From Candidatus Accumulibacter conexus (GTDB lineage: Bacteria; Pseudomonadota; Gammaproteobacteria; Burkholderiales; Rhodocyclaceae): 64,000 nucleotides of DNA. This document shows positions 63,875 to 64,000 of this stretch, one piece after another. A model generated the notes under the pieces. It was not told the origin of the DNA and made no database searches. It saw nothing but the letters and a program-made list of their open reading frames with translations. The stretch is from the NCBI GenBank assembly GCA_017592775.1, contig JAGFNJ010000018.1, positions 21,738 through 85,737 of the forward strand. Reading direction: 5' to 3'. The position numbers were made by a program, and so were the translations under genes. The stretch's first letter is position 1; each line of letters opens with the position of its first letter.

Positions 63875-64000
63875 GGCGTTAAGCAAAAATAACTTGAACA
63901 TTTGTGATGATTGGCCTATGGTTTCAGCATGGAGCAGGAGTTAGCCATAGAAGCTAAGTATCAAGCGCTGTGTGGAAGGCTGGATGAGGCCACGCTTCGC
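63875..64000 (+). mobile_element. Left end of an ISAzo13-like insertion sequence (partial)
   Basis: At about 63875 the primase coding sequence gives way to lower-GC DNA beginning near GGCGTTAAGCAAAAATAAC. A transposase start follows 54 bp later. The exact end and any target duplication cannot be fixed without the right end. Confidence 0.65.
63929..64000 (+). CDS. ISAzo13-like transposase, N-terminal 24 codons
   Basis: The frame MEQELAIEAKYQALCGRL then DEATLR continues past the window edge. It resembles the N-terminus of ISAzo13-family transposases (ELAIKAKFEAL...LDERTRRLWAA). Only the first 24 codons are visible, so the family call is provisional. It has the codon style of an AT-richer donor than the surrounding island. 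Confidence 0.6.
   Translation, partial: MEQELAIEAKYQALCGRLDEATLR

Overview
The window is high-GC DNA with dense, mostly well-formed operons. Gene content and protein flavour point to a betaproteobacterium of the Rhodocyclales type, probably a Candidatus Accumulibacter-like organism. That guess rests on the combination of kdp, glycogen metabolism, a gltA-sdh-suc-lpd cluster, NnrS, a diheme cytochrome c and DUF4124 proteins; there is no rRNA or complete tRNA to confirm it.

Layout. 1-5.7 kb: the 3' part of the kdp potassium-uptake operon (kdpB partial, kdpC, kdpD, kdpE). 5.9-8.0 kb: a diheme cytochrome c and a membrane/coiled-coil protein ending in a DUF2934-like segment. 8.4-14.6 kb (minus strand): glgB and a 1314-residue GlgX-TreZ fusion whose TreZ half has lost its catalytic residues. 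15.0-17.6 kb: small secreted proteins and a ferric-reductase-like/cytochrome b5 pair. 17.7-22.1 kb: exopolysaccharide genes (GT2, Wza-type export lipoprotein, GT4) with a MITE-like repeat. 22.2-28.3 kb: an FAD oxidoreductase, a tightly overlapped MarR-SRPBCC-lipoprotein-EEP operon facing a thioredoxin-like gene, and an MBL hydrolase.

28.4-42.6 kb is the TCA block: lpdA, sucB, sucA, gltA, sdhE, sdhB, sdhA, sdhD, sdhC (all minus strand), a GntR/HutC regulator, and mdh plus a citE-like lyase and a MazG-like pyrophosphohydrolase (plus strand). An intrinsic terminator separates gltA from sucA. 42.6-53.6 kb holds housekeeping and accessory genes: rlmJ, a nitronate monooxygenase-like protein, a FolE-type cyclohydrolase, a crotonase, an RluA-type pseudouridine synthase, nnrS, an orphan pseudopilin, a GGDEF-EAL protein and an MFS transporter.

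53.7-58.7 kb is a scarred region: an integrase fragment, a chimeric toxin-antitoxin remnant ending in an attC-like site, membrane and secreted proteins, and a cold-shock gene preceded by a partial copy of itself. From about 59.0 kb an integrated element begins. A 14-bp match to the 3' end of a tRNA-Ser and a tRNA-style terminator mark the boundary. A P4-type integrase, small island genes, an AlpA-like regulator and a D5-type primase/helicase follow. The primase N-terminus is filled by 26 copies of a 15-bp repeat, and its 3' part is interrupted by an ISAzo13-like insertion sequence that runs off the window.

The strongest leads are the TreZ pseudoenzyme fused to an intact GlgX, the repeat-expanded primase, and the MarR/thioredoxin pair with twin 19-bp palindromes. 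All assignments come from reading the sequence and from family knowledge; no database search was run.
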